A stretch of 64,000 nt of DNA from a virus, in IMG/VR virus record IMGVR_UViG_3300042261_002390, positions 182,150 through 246,149 of that record; one strand, 5' to 3'. The notes beneath the pieces are model-generated. The model was given only the letters and a program-made list of their open reading frames with translations, did no database searches and had not been told where the DNA came from. Within the stretch, counting starts at the first letter, position 1. Each line of letters begins with the position of its first letter. The position numbers were made by a program, and so were the translations under genes. This document shows, one piece after another, positions 49,604 through 57,532 of this stretch.

Positions 49604-49776
49604 GTTCATTGAAAATATTAAGTATTTGCATATTAATTATGCAAAGTGCGTGTTGTGACGCACATAGTGACTTGTGAATAAACACAAGGGTTAATAAATA
49701 ACCGGAAGCTATGCTTCACTCACTAACAACCAACAAAATTGTATGTTGTTTTATGTCAACACGTTATTGGTAATAG
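49604..49776 (+). ncRNA. Structured CRISPR leader RNA, copy 2 (tracrRNA candidate)
   Basis: It starts two bases after the nuclease stop. It has the same conserved ends as copy 1 (GTTCATTGAAAATATTAAG start; GTGCGT-GTTGTG-ACGCAC; AACAAC/GTTGTT; TGTCAAC). The three middle hairpins have different sequences but the same pairing: CTTGTG/CACAAG (49671/49683), GGTTA/TAACC (49689/49699), GAAGC/GCTTC (49705/49713). Such covariation between two copies is good evidence for a selected RNA structure. Confidence 0.7.
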
Positions 49777-50242
49777 GTTGTGACAAGACACAATTTTTGG
49801 GGTTGACACAACACTACCGAGTTTGAGCAACGATGTGAAGAAGTTGTGACAAGACACAATTTTTGGGGTTGACACAACAACTGTTCAGTAGCTATTGTAG
49901 ATGAACTAGTTGTGACAAGACACAATTTTTGGGGTTGACACAACTAGTGCTTTATAGCTGCCGAAGTGATTTCAGTTGTGACAAGACACAATTTTTGGGG
50001 TTGACACAACACAAGGATGACTGGTTTTTTCTTTGCTGGTTGTGACAAGACACAATTTTTGGGGTTGACACAACAGCATGATGACAGGCAAAACAGTCGA
50101 TTTTGTTGTGACAAGACACAATTTTTGGGGTTGACACAACAGATTAACAACGAAGAATGGATTACGAGCAGTTGTGACAAGACACAATTTTTGGGGTTGA
50201 CACAACTATAAGGGCAATATCGTTCTGATAAGACACAATTTC
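49777..50242 (+). CRISPR. CRISPR array 2 (seven 36-base repeats plus a degenerate end)
   Basis: Identical repeats start at 49777, 49843, 49909, 49975, 50039, 50105 and 50171. Each begins GTTGTGACAAGACACAATTT and ends GGGGTTGACACAAC. Six spacers are 28-30 bases. After the last repeat a degenerate copy (GTTCTGATAAGACACAATTT, two mismatches in 20) begins at 50222. Compared with array 1 the repeat is identical at 28 of 36 positions, including the last 12 bases. Confidence 0.95.
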
Positions 50243-50299
50243 GAATATGTTTTGTATTTATAAACAACACAGTTTGAATAGTTGATACAACATACAATC

Positions 50300-50461
50300 A
50301 TGAAAAAGAACATGCTCGATATTATTAATGAAGAGATTGAGGCAGATAGTAATCAAGATGTCTTGAATGAAATCCTTGATAATCTTGAAGGTCTTGATGA
50401 TTCAAGTCCAAATCTTCCTTTATATGGTGACCATTTAAAAAGTATTAGCGAAGCTGATTAA
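50300..50461 (+). CDS. Small acidic protein, 53 aa
   Basis: ATG 50300 to TAA 50459-50461, beginning MKKNMLDIINEEIEADSNQD; very acidic and helical. It is the first gene after array 2, with its stop just before the next promoter. It may be co-transcribed with the CRISPR locus; a regulator or anti-nuclease role would be speculation. Confidence 0.55.
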   Translation: MKKNMLDIINEEIEADSNQDVLNEILDNLEGLDDSSPNLPLYGDHLKSISEAD

Positions 50462-50462
50462 T

Positions 50463-50498
50463 TTTGTAACCTTTCTTTATTGTCTAACGTATAATTTA
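50463..50498 (+). promoter_or_regulatory. Phage promoter motif
   Basis: TTTGTAACC, 17 bases, AACGTATAATTT, 15 bases before ATG 50511. Confidence 0.7.
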
Positions 50499-50510
50499 GA
50501 AAAAATTATC

Positions 50511-50813
50511 ATGAAAAAGACAGGCATAACATTAAATTTAATTATTCGTAAAGAATATCCGGTTATTGTCAAGGAGATAAGAGTTGATGAGTTGGATAGA
50601 GCTAAATGCAGCAATAAATTTTTGAAACACATCGACAATATGCTTCAAAGCAATCCCGAAGTAAAGGTTTATGTTAAAGTATCGAACAACGGTGATGTTG
50701 ATTATCGTAAAAAAAGTGGCGATAAATTAGAGTATCGTATTTTCGATATTAGTAAGCATGAAGCTATCAGTCATTCGTTTTTCCTGCCGGAAGGTAAAAA
50801 AATTATATTCTAA
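50511..50813 (+). CDS. Hypothetical protein, 100 aa
   Basis: Begins MKKTGITLNLIIRKEYPVIV; basic, beta/alpha composition. The last base is shared with the next start. Not recognised. Confidence 0.65.
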   Translation: MKKTGITLNLIIRKEYPVIVKEIRVDELDRAKCSNKFLKHIDNMLQSNPEVKVYVKVSNNGDVDYRKKSGDKLEYRIFDISKHEAISHSFFLPEGKKIIF

Positions 50814-51055
50814 TGAAAAAAATCACACACACTACACAGTATTGGTTATTCAAAGAAATACCAAGTGAGTATGAAAAAAAATATTACTACGTAAGATGTA
50901 TGGTACGTGGTTTAACTGCTGTTTGGTTCATGGGATATGAAAACCACATGAATCTAGTATCAAGAATTGGGGGTGATTTAAGCGAAGAACTTGCCAATAA
51001 ACTTGAAGCAGAATTTCAGGAGTACATCAAAAATAATCCCGAAGAACAAGTTTAA
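50813..51055 (+). CDS. Hypothetical protein, 80 aa
   Basis: Begins MKKITHTTQYWLFKEIPSEY; aromatic and acidic. Not recognised. Confidence 0.6.
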   Translation: MKKITHTTQYWLFKEIPSEYEKKYYYVRCMVRGLTAVWFMGYENHMNLVSRIGGDLSEELANKLEAEFQEYIKNNPEEQV

Positions 51056-51062
51056 TTAAAAG

Positions 51063-51098
51063 TTTGTAACCTTTTATCAACACTAAACGTACAAGTAG
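51063..51098 (+). promoter_or_regulatory. Phage promoter motif
   Basis: TTTGTAACC, 16-17 bases, AACGTACAAGTA, before ATG 51134. Confidence 0.6.
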
Positions 51099-51133
51099 TT
51101 GATAAAAATATTGTAGAACTAAAAATTATTGCC

Positions 51134-51694
51134 ATGTTTTATAAATTTGACAAGAATGAATTGAAATACATTAAGGTAAAGTGGACGACAATTGGATTGA
51201 ATACCTTAGCTGTATTATCAATCATTGTTTTTATTTTTGGTTGGACGTTTAAGCGTGAAAACAAACAGTCATACAATGAAGAAGAAGTATTGATATTCAC
51301 TGCAAAGCAAAATGCCTTTACCAACGAAAAATTTATTGACGAAATCAAGCACATGAATTTTAAATTTCCACACATCGTTTATGCACAAGCATTACTTGAG
51401 ACCGGACGATTTAAAAAGCCAATTTTCGTCGAAAATAACAATCTCTTCGGAATGAAAGAAGCTATAATTAGAGTTAATACTTCTTTAGGTACTGAGAACG
51501 GTCATGCTACATATAAAAATTGGAGAGAGTCATTAATCGATTATGCACTATACTATGCAACGTATTTGAGCCGGATTGATAATGAAGATGATTATATTTC
51601 GTATCTCTCTCAAAAATATGCTGAAGACCCTAATTATGCAAATAAATTACGTGAGTTAATTAAAACCGAAAATCTTAAACAAAAATTAAATTAG
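51134..51694 (+). CDS. Glucosaminidase-fold cell-wall hydrolase, membrane-anchored
   Basis: 186 residues. One membrane segment at about 16-35 (TIGLNTLAVLSIIVFIFGW) is followed by a Glucosaminidase-family domain. FPHIVYAQALLETGRFKKPI carries the catalytic Glu, VENNNLFGMKEA the substrate loop, and HATYKNWRESLIDYALYYA the following helix. It probably cuts peptidoglycan glycan strands and is a candidate signal-anchor endolysin or virion lysin. No holin is recognised beside it. Confidence 0.75.
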   Translation: MFYKFDKNELKYIKVKWTTIGLNTLAVLSIIVFIFGWTFKRENKQSYNEEEVLIFTAKQNAFTNEKFIDEIKHMNFKFPHIVYAQALLETGRFKKPIFVENNNLFGMKEAIIRVNTSLGTENGHATYKNWRESLIDYALYYATYLSRIDNEDDYISYLSQKYAEDPNYANKLRELIKTENLKQKLN

Positions 51695-51696
51695 TC

Positions 51697-52005
51697 ATGG
51701 GAGAAAATAACAATAAGCCAATTATTCATGTTAAGACATTTACAAATGAAGAACTTGACTCAATGTATGGTAAGAGAAAAATTGAAGTTGGTAAATGTTT
51801 TAAATCAGAATCCGGTCATTTATATAAGCAATTATCAAACAGTGTGTTGCATTTGAATATTCAGTCTGAAACCGAATTTTTAGCCAATACGCTACATGTT
51901 GGGTTTTTAAATGATAGGAGTTATTATCACTTTATCGAAATCGATGGGAATGAGTTTAATAATAAATTGGTTGATATTATTTTAAAATTATCATCGATGG
52001 CGTAA
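51697..52005 (+). CDS. Hypothetical protein, 102 aa
   Basis: Begins MGENNNKPIIHVKTFTNEEL; soluble, mixed composition. Two bases after the lysin gene, so co-transcribed; a lysis accessory role is possible only by position. Confidence 0.6.
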   Translation: MGENNNKPIIHVKTFTNEELDSMYGKRKIEVGKCFKSESGHLYKQLSNSVLHLNIQSETEFLANTLHVGFLNDRSYYHFIEIDGNEFNNKLVDIILKLSSMA

Positions 52006-52017
52006 ATAACATCAATA

Positions 52018-52052
52018 TTTTGTAACATTTCAATAGGTTTATTCGTATTATA
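52018..52052 (+). promoter_or_regulatory. Phage promoter motif overlapping a dyad
   Basis: TTTGTAACA, 16 bases, TTCGTATTATA. The downstream box is part of the left arm and loop of the hairpin at 52035-52075. Confidence 0.5.
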
Positions 52053-52075
52053 TAAAAACGAATAAACCTTTTTAA
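52035..52075 (+). terminator. Hairpin with T run inside a promoter region
   Basis: AGGTTTATTCGT (52035-52046) pairs perfectly with ACGAATAAACCT (52058-52069), followed by TTTTAAC. It could end the lysin transcript or act as an attenuator for the next gene. Confidence 0.6.
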
Positions 52076-52086
52076 CATTTTTGACT

Positions 52087-52647
52087 ATGAAAAACTTTAT
52101 AAAAAAAATCAGTGTTTTGATTGCTGTTATGATGATTCCTATTGCTTATTTAACAGGTGTGCTTATTCTATATTGGAATTATGGGTATACTAATAGACCA
52201 TTCGTGGAATATTTATTGAATACCAATATCGTTATAATATTAAGTTATTTTTGTGTTGGTATTTTAGCTTGGGCATTTATCTTATATTTTGCTTACATGA
52301 TTAATTTCTTCATCAACGAGTTATTAGGCAAACCGACAAAACCTGCGCCTAAGTTTGATGTCACCAAGCATGGAGATTTTCGTAGGTATTACGATAGGAC
52401 TAGAAAAAGAAACTATTGGGTTTTAGGCTATTTTGGTGGTGGTAGTGTCAATGTTGTTGACGCATATGAAGTAGCTAAACAATTTAGCATCGCTGTTAAT
52501 GTACCGATTAATACAGTACATATTGATGAGATATTTAAATCTAGAAGATTTAAAGGTTTCAAATACGTATATTCAAATGTTGAAAATCAAATACCTGAAA
52601 AAAATTCTGATGTCATGAATGATGTTTGGAATTGGTTAGGTGATTAA
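52087..52647 (+). CDS. Membrane protein with N-terminal membrane segments, 186 aa
   Basis: ATG 52087 gives MKNFIKKISVLIAVMMIPIA. Membrane segments at about 9-30 and 45-75, then a soluble C-terminal half with a GGGSVNVVDAYEVAKQF element. A TTG start at 52081 is less likely. Unknown. Confidence 0.65.
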   Translation: MKNFIKKISVLIAVMMIPIAYLTGVLILYWNYGYTNRPFVEYLLNTNIVIILSYFCVGILAWAFILYFAYMINFFINELLGKPTKPAPKFDVTKHGDFRRYYDRTRKRNYWVLGYFGGGSVNVVDAYEVAKQFSIAVNVPINTVHIDEIFKSRRFKGFKYVYSNVENQIPEKNSDVMNDVWNWLGD

Positions 52648-52680
52648 AAATAATGTTAAGATTTTAAAACTATATTCACT

Positions 52681-52980
52681 ATGGAATTAAATTTAATTAT
52701 TTATCTGTTGGGAGTAATGTTTATGTTCTCATTCCTATTGATTGGTTGGGGATTAAATGTTGCAAACATACAACAATTTCTATCGGTTGAAAAGTTTAGT
52801 ATTATAGGCGTTGTTGGTTCATTATTTTTATGTGCATTAGTATTTCCATTCACAATTGCCATATCAGTTGTTTTTTTACTGTTCATGCTTTGTTGTGGGA
52901 AATCTATAAAAAAACAAGAGAATATAAAAAATACTCATCACAAGAAAAATATTAAGCATGAAACAAGAAAAAAAACTTAG
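52681..52980 (+). CDS. Small membrane protein, 99 aa
   Basis: Three hydrophobic segments (about 4-25, 35-60, 58-75) and a basic tail. The 3' end overlaps the next gene by 23 bases. Confidence 0.6.
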   Translation: MELNLIIYLLGVMFMFSFLLIGWGLNVANIQQFLSVEKFSIIGVVGSLFLCALVFPFTIAISVVFLLFMLCCGKSIKKQENIKNTHHKKNIKHETRKKT

Positions 52981-53407
52981 AAGACTTAAGCATCTTGTTC
53001 ACAAATATGATATGATGCTTGCCATATATTTTCGTTCGTATGAGAAAGGTAAGCTAAACTATGACCTTATTGCATATTTTGACGAAAGAATAGAATCGTA
53101 TTCTGATTTTGGTGACTCTCGTTCAGTAGAATGGTTTAAGGCATTTAGTGAGATTAAAGCATTGGTTCTGGACTTATCACTAACCAAAGAAGAGTATTTT
53201 AAAATATGTACTGAGGAAAGAAAAAAAATAAACGATGCCCAAGACTTACTGCGTGTAAATAATCTCAAGGAAACACGTGATAATAAGGGTGTTTATGTAG
53301 GAAGTGGTGGGTCTAATAAGAACAGAATTCGATATCCGAAGAAAGCAAGGTCTAAACGAGTTTGGAGAATATTTTATGAAATGTTCCCTAATTTAGTGAA
53401 AAAATAA
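52958..53407 (+). CDS. Basic hypothetical protein, 149 aa
   Basis: Begins MKQEKKLRRLKHLVHKYDMM; basic at both ends, helical in the middle. A C-terminal basic stretch (KNRIRYPKKARSKRVWRIF) could bind nucleic acids. Confidence 0.65.
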   Translation: MKQEKKLRRLKHLVHKYDMMLAIYFRSYEKGKLNYDLIAYFDERIESYSDFGDSRSVEWFKAFSEIKALVLDLSLTKEEYFKICTEERKKINDAQDLLRVNNLKETRDNKGVYVGSGGSNKNRIRYPKKARSKRVWRIFYEMFPNLVKK

Positions 53408-53422
53408 TCAAATCGTAAATAA

Positions 53423-53791
53423 ATGGAAAGAATATATAAAGCAGTTGATGGAACTGAATTTAAGTCGAAACTTGATTGTAAAAATCATGAGGCTAAACTC
53501 AACGAATTAAAAAACGTAGTGTTAAATGCTTTAAATTCGGGAGTATTTGGCGTTATGAAAAGTCCGGAACGTAAAGATGTGCCCTTGCTGGATTCACGCA
53601 ATAAGCCTAGTGATTATAGATATAATTGTGGCGATGGATTCTCCGGTTTTAAAATCTATGACAGATATGGTTATAAAATCCATATTGTTTTTAAACTAAG
53701 AGGTAGAAGATTAAAAATTCTTAGGTATGCTTATGATGAATGTGAAACATGGGTTAAATATTGTGGTAGTGTATATCTTAAAAAGCTATAA
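53423..53791 (+). CDS. Hypothetical protein, 122 aa
   Basis: MERIYKAVDGTEFKSKLDCK then NHEAKL is the start pattern of a small phage family (YxAxDGTEFxxxxxCxxHE). C-terminal basic region. Unknown function. Confidence 0.65.
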   Translation: MERIYKAVDGTEFKSKLDCKNHEAKLNELKNVVLNALNSGVFGVMKSPERKDVPLLDSRNKPSDYRYNCGDGFSGFKIYDRYGYKIHIVFKLRGRRLKILRYAYDECETWVKYCGSVYLKKL

Positions 53792-53793
53792 TT

Positions 53794-54186
53794 ATGTGGG
53801 ATGATATTATAATTGGAAGCGGGACTAAGTATTGTAGTTCATTTATTTTTTATCGGAGCGTAAAAACTGACATCAGTATTTCACAAAATAAATCATCATA
53901 TTGGGTTAGTCATTGTATCTTCGATAAGGGCATTACCATCTATAAAGACTGTAGGGAAGGGGAAAAGCTCACTAAATTGCTTGAACTTCCTGAAGACAAA
54001 GACCAAACTGTTTTTACGCCAAAAAAATCGAAAGACAGCCAGATTGTTGAGTTTTTAAATAAGCTCGTCATAAAACATTTGTCTTACGAAGCAATGATTA
54101 CTTCAATCGAAGAAATTCGAAAAAAAGCTTTTGATGAAGGTCAAAATGCTAAAGCTGAGGAAATTCGTAATGCATTATTTCTTTAA
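53794..54186 (+). CDS. Hypothetical protein, 130 aa
   Basis: Begins MWDDIIIGSGTKYCSSFIFY; mixed fold. Helical C-terminus with KAFDEGQNAKAEEIRNALF. Not recognised. Confidence 0.65.
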   Translation: MWDDIIIGSGTKYCSSFIFYRSVKTDISISQNKSSYWVSHCIFDKGITIYKDCREGEKLTKLLELPEDKDQTVFTPKKSKDSQIVEFLNKLVIKHLSYEAMITSIEEIRKKAFDEGQNAKAEEIRNALFL

Positions 54187-54228
54187 AAAACAATTTATTT
54201 ATTTATATACTTTATTTTTTTTATTATT

Positions 54229-55029
54229 ATGGAAAAAGAATCGTTAGATTATGTTAATGTTTTAAATGATTTTCCTAAATTATCTAAAACATTGGATGTT
54301 ACTTCTCTTGGCACGAAATATAATTTTCATGCTGCTACTGTTAAGAATCATGAAAGAGCTTTCGGTGAGCTTGAATTTAAGTTGAAAGGCAACAAAACAG
54401 CCTTCAAGAATATTCTAAAATGTTTAGATTACAATGGAAAGCAAACACGTATTGCAACAAAACATCACATCAGTACTTCTATGTCGGGTGATTTTTTAGA
54501 ATATTTAGGTATTATTAAGAAAATCGAAAATTCCGATGACTATACATGGAATGATTGCAATAGGAGTCCCGAAGAAATCACCTTGTATTACCTTACTGCA
54601 TTGAAAAATGTAAGTGAATTCCAAAAAGCAAGAAAAGCCGTCGATAAAAGTAGTGAAACTACTGTAATAATGCGGAACGGGTCAATATCTGAATCGGTTC
54701 AGTCTGAAATTAATTTTCCTGAGCAAGCTGATAATCAAGTGGAAACAATTGACACTTTCACTATTGATGATGAAGTGATTGAAAACCAGAGTGACGAATC
54801 AGTATCAGAACTTGAAATGATGGATATGATAATCAGTGCATTAACTAGTCAGTCAAAAGAGAATAGTGTGTTGATTGCAAATGCCATTAGTAATTTAGCA
54901 TCAGCGATTAATGGTAATACTGAGGCTATTAAAAAATATGGCGAAAAAATTGAAGGAAACACTGTCGCTACATATAAATTAGCTAAAACCATTAAGGAGA
55001 TTAAAGAATTAGCAGAAACAGGTAAATAA
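54229..55029 (+). CDS. Hypothetical protein with helical C-terminus and possible winged helix, 266 aa
   Basis: The segment TRIATKHHISTSMSGDFLEY, LGIIKKIENSDDYTW, looks like a winged-helix turn and wing (about 75-110). The C-terminal ~80 residues are a long helix rich in Asn, Ile, Ala and Glu (NAISNLASAINGNTEAIKKY). This could be a DNA-binding protein that oligomerises, but the match is weak. An A/T-rich leader and a terminator flank it. Confidence 0.55.
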   Translation: MEKESLDYVNVLNDFPKLSKTLDVTSLGTKYNFHAATVKNHERAFGELEFKLKGNKTAFKNILKCLDYNGKQTRIATKHHISTSMSGDFLEYLGIIKKIENSDDYTWNDCNRSPEEITLYYLTALKNVSEFQKARKAVDKSSETTVIMRNGSISESVQSEINFPEQADNQVETIDTFTIDDEVIENQSDESVSELEMMDMIISALTSQSKENSVLIANAISNLASAINGNTEAIKKYGEKIEGNTVATYKLAKTIKEIKELAETGK

Positions 55030-55047
55030 TATTTTATTGCTCAACTA

Positions 55048-55079
55048 AAAACCCTTGCAATATTGTAAGGGTTTTTTTA
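55048..55079 (+). terminator. Rho-independent terminator
   Basis: AAACCCTTGCAATA and TTGTAAGGGTTT pair and run into seven T residues. Confidence 0.85.
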
Positions 55080-55112
55080 TATTTGTGCTATAAATTTAAA
55101 ACATAAAATATT
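55075..55112 (+). promoter_or_regulatory. Host-type promoter element
   Basis: TTATATTTGTGC (TAnnTTTG) directly after the terminator, about 25-30 bases before ATG 55113. Confidence 0.45.
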
Positions 55113-55529
55113 ATGAGTAGAAATCATGAAGCAACAAGTGAAAGAAATGATGTTGGTGGCGAAAGAGATGAAAGAATAACAAGAAATTTGGTTGAAGCTG
55201 AAGCCGAAGATGGCAACGGCAGAATGATTGTGAATGGTCATATCACCAATGCTGGTGAATGTGACAATAGTGGCAATGTTTTTATCGGCGGTAGTGAGCC
55301 TGCACCAGTTATTACGTCTGGAAGACCGGAAAAAATAAGGAATATCAGTATTAGTGGTCTTAATTTCGGTTATGTAGTTGAAATTGGTTGTCAGAGTTTT
55401 GCTGTTGAAACACCCGAAAAACTTTGTGCTAAGTTACTTGAATACATGAAAAATCCTCAAACCGTTGAAAGAGAATGGTTTAATGGGGGATTTAAATTGA
55501 ACGATGAAGCCAAAACTAGCGAACAGTAA
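55113..55529 (+). CDS. Hypothetical protein, 138 aa
   Basis: A polar, Gly/Asn-rich N-terminus of about 75 residues looks unstructured (GHITNAGECDNSGNVFIGGS). A C-terminal domain follows (ISGLNFGYVVEIGCQSFAVE) with a helical LCAKLLEYMKNPQTVEREWF segment. Overlaps the next small gene by 26 bases. Confidence 0.65.
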   Translation: MSRNHEATSERNDVGGERDERITRNLVEAEAEDGNGRMIVNGHITNAGECDNSGNVFIGGSEPAPVITSGRPEKIRNISISGLNFGYVVEIGCQSFAVETPEKLCAKLLEYMKNPQTVEREWFNGGFKLNDEAKTSEQ

Positions 55530-55674
55530 ATATTGGTATTATTCTGAGGTATCTTATTGTGTATTGTGCGGGAGAGAAGATAAACATCGAACTCGCCAAT
55601 ACACAAAAAAACCAATAAATCCTTCCGAAAGAACTACGTGGAGGGAAACTGCATGTCATAGTCATTTTTTTTAA
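55504..55674 (+). CDS. Small zinc-finger-like protein, 56 aa
   Basis: ATG 55504 to TAA 55672-55674. YCVLCGREDKHRTRQYTKKP then TACHSHFF has a Cys-Cys pair and a C-terminal Cys-His-His group, the usual spacing of a small phage zinc-finger family. Its start overlaps the end of the previous gene, as in other coupled pairs here. Confidence 0.6.
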   Translation: MKPKLANSKYWYYSEVSYCVLCGREDKHRTRQYTKKPINPSERTTWRETACHSHFF

Positions 55675-55700
55675 CCTTATCGTCGAAATATTATCGAAAA

Positions 55701-55737
55701 TTTGTAACCTTTAGATATATTCAACGTATAAGTAAGA
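55701..55737 (+). promoter_or_regulatory. Phage promoter motif
   Basis: TTTGTAACC, 16 bases, AACGTATAAGTA, 14 bases before ATG 55749. Confidence 0.7.
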
Positions 55738-55748
55738 AACGTCATTTT

Positions 55749-56162
55749 ATGAAAAAGTTACTTGATGATTTATTTGTGCCACTTGATATCTCTATAAAGT
55801 TAAGTGAAATTGGATTCAATGAACCTTGTATGGCACATAGAATTAAGGAAAATGGAATATTATTAGACTTATTTCCCGGCAGTTTATACTACAAACAATC
55901 GCCAAGCAGTGAAAATGTTGACCCTGAATATTCTATAAACACACCAACATTTCAACAAGTGAGTGAATGGTTTTTAACTAAAAACATACATGTCACATAT
56001 ACTCCAATTTTTGTCAATATGGCATTTGGATTTACTACAATAGATTCATACGTTCCTCATTGTAACACTGATAATTATTTTGTTGAATATAAAACTCCAA
56101 GAGAAGCATATATTGCAGCGATTAATGAAGCAATTGATAGTATCAAATCAACAAACACATAA
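55749..56162 (+). CDS. Bacteroidota-phage small-protein family member, 137 aa
   Basis: The order (LDISIKLSEIGFNEPCMAHR, then TPTFQQVSEWFLTKNIHVTY, then a YKTPREAYIAAINEAIDSI helix) is shared with the proteins at 57953-58294 and 58902-59318. These three are paralogues of a family common in Bacteroidota phages and prophages. The function is unknown. Confidence 0.7.
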   Translation: MKKLLDDLFVPLDISIKLSEIGFNEPCMAHRIKENGILLDLFPGSLYYKQSPSSENVDPEYSINTPTFQQVSEWFLTKNIHVTYTPIFVNMAFGFTTIDSYVPHCNTDNYFVEYKTPREAYIAAINEAIDSIKSTNT

Positions 56163-56177
56163 AAAATATAGAACATC

Positions 56178-56310
56178 ATGAAATATGTAATGATACCCAT
56201 ACTAGAATTATTTCGTCGATAAGGCAAATGACGAAAGCTTTGAAATAAACAAAGAAGTTGAAGTCTTAATTAAAACAAAGACCCCAAGTAAAAATCAATC
56301 ATTAATTTAG
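56178..56310 (+). pseudogene. Small reading frame broken by a +1 shift
   Basis: ATG 56178 reads MKYVMIPILE, then stops at a TAA. If one base is skipped near 56207, the frame continues YFVDKANDESFEINKEVEVL and ends at TAG 56308-56310. The joined product of ~43 residues looks protein-like. This is a mutated gene, a sequencing error, or a programmed frameshift. Confidence 0.4.
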
Positions 56311-56314
56311 AAAT

Positions 56315-57532
56315 ATGAAAAGATATAAACACATCAGAACAGATATGGTTGTTATTCTTGATGAAAGGGAAGATATATATCGTATTGTCGATAAAACATA
56401 TTCTTTCCTCACCATACCTGTATGTCTTGTTGAAAATTCTAATGACTGGAAACTAATACCTGAAAGAGAATGGGAAGTAATTGCATTTAAATCTAGTAAA
56501 CCTGAATTTAAAGTTGATTACTCACCAGAATATCTTCAAAGCATTGGTGCTAGTATTACAAAATTGAAACGAATTTCAGATGGAATGGAATTTGGTATTG
56601 GCGATTTAATTAGTTGGGATGATATAAATGGTACTACTTATCATGACTCATGCACTGGATTGAAATATATTTGTATTGATAAATTCGTATATGAAAATTC
56701 GACTGAAGATATGATTATTAACTACAAATATTCTCTTAATAGTATATTAGCCAGAAATCCTAAACGTTTTGATGAAACACCTGATTTTGAGATATTGAAA
56801 TTTAAGGATATTCATAATGAATATTTTAAGAAAGAAAACGGTAAATTTACAATTAATCTTCAATATGAATATACTGTTGAGAACTTATTGGGAATAGCTA
56901 AAATTAGTTCAGTTAAACGCATTAGAGATAATGAAGTCTTTTCTATTGGTGACATAACCAATTTTGGTACTATTACCGGATTCTCCTTTGATAATAAAAT
57001 ACCAGAGCCTGTAAGAATGGAGGTTAAATTTAAAGGGTTTAGACCTCAACCAGATAAAAATATTGAAATAACAACTGTTCAATATTTGACAAATGTGACA
57101 AAACTCAAACCAATTTTCACCACCGAAGATGATGTCGATATATATCAAGGCGACGAATGTTGGTACGCATTACCTAGAAATAGTTTTGAAGGTAAATATA
57201 CGCTGAAAAGAAGAAAATGTAATGGTAAGGCAGTCAATGGCAAATACTTCTATCATAAAGAAAATGCTGAAAAATACATCTTTACCAATACAGATGCTTT
57301 TTATGTTGTCGATAGAATTAATTGGGTTGCATTGAAAAGTACTGATTTGGAGGATTTTAAAAATGTGGCTACTATGCCTAAGTTTAATACCAAAGAAGAA
57401 GCAGAAAAATATATTGCTGAAAATGAGCCTAAGTACAGTGCAAACGATATTAAGAAGTTCATCAACACTCATGTTAGTGAGGTTTTTGCCGATGTATTGT
57501 ATGCTAAATTTTTAGAAACAACAAAGAAATGA
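56315..57532 (+). CDS. Repeat-containing protein of a Bacteroidota phage family, 405 aa
   Basis: It contains at least three copies of a beta module: ASITKLKRISDGMEFGIGD, AKISSVKRIRDNEVFSIGD, and a shorter one near the N-terminus (YKHIRTDMVVILDEREDIYR). Each module is a small beta unit of the kind VKRxxDxxxFxIGD, found in structural or surface proteins. The C-terminal helix contains KEEAEKYIAENEPKYSANDI. A structural role is possible but not proven. Confidence 0.7.
   Translation: MKRYKHIRTDMVVILDEREDIYRIVDKTYSFLTIPVCLVENSNDWKLIPEREWEVIAFKSSKPEFKVDYSPEYLQSIGASITKLKRISDGMEFGIGDLISWDDINGTTYHDSCTGLKYICIDKFVYENSTEDMIINYKYSLNSILARNPKRFDETPDFEILKFKDIHNEYFKKENGKFTINLQYEYTVENLLGIAKISSVKRIRDNEVFSIGDITNFGTITGFSFDNKIPEPVRMEVKFKGFRPQPDKNIEITTVQYLTNVTKLKPIFTTEDDVDIYQGDECWYALPRNSFEGKYTLKRRKCNGKAVNGKYFYHKENAEKYIFTNTDAFYVVDRINWVALKSTDLEDFKNVATMPKFNTKEEAEKYIAENEPKYSANDIKKFINTHVSEVFADVLYAKFLETTKK

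Noticed and set aside
49944-50297. Overlapping long reading frames on both strands with a repeated CDKTQFLGLTQ-like or VSTPKIVSCHN-like peptide
   Set aside because: They are translations of CRISPR array 2. Repeat plus spacer is usually 66 bases, a multiple of three, so frames stay open; there is no protein-like sequence between repeats.
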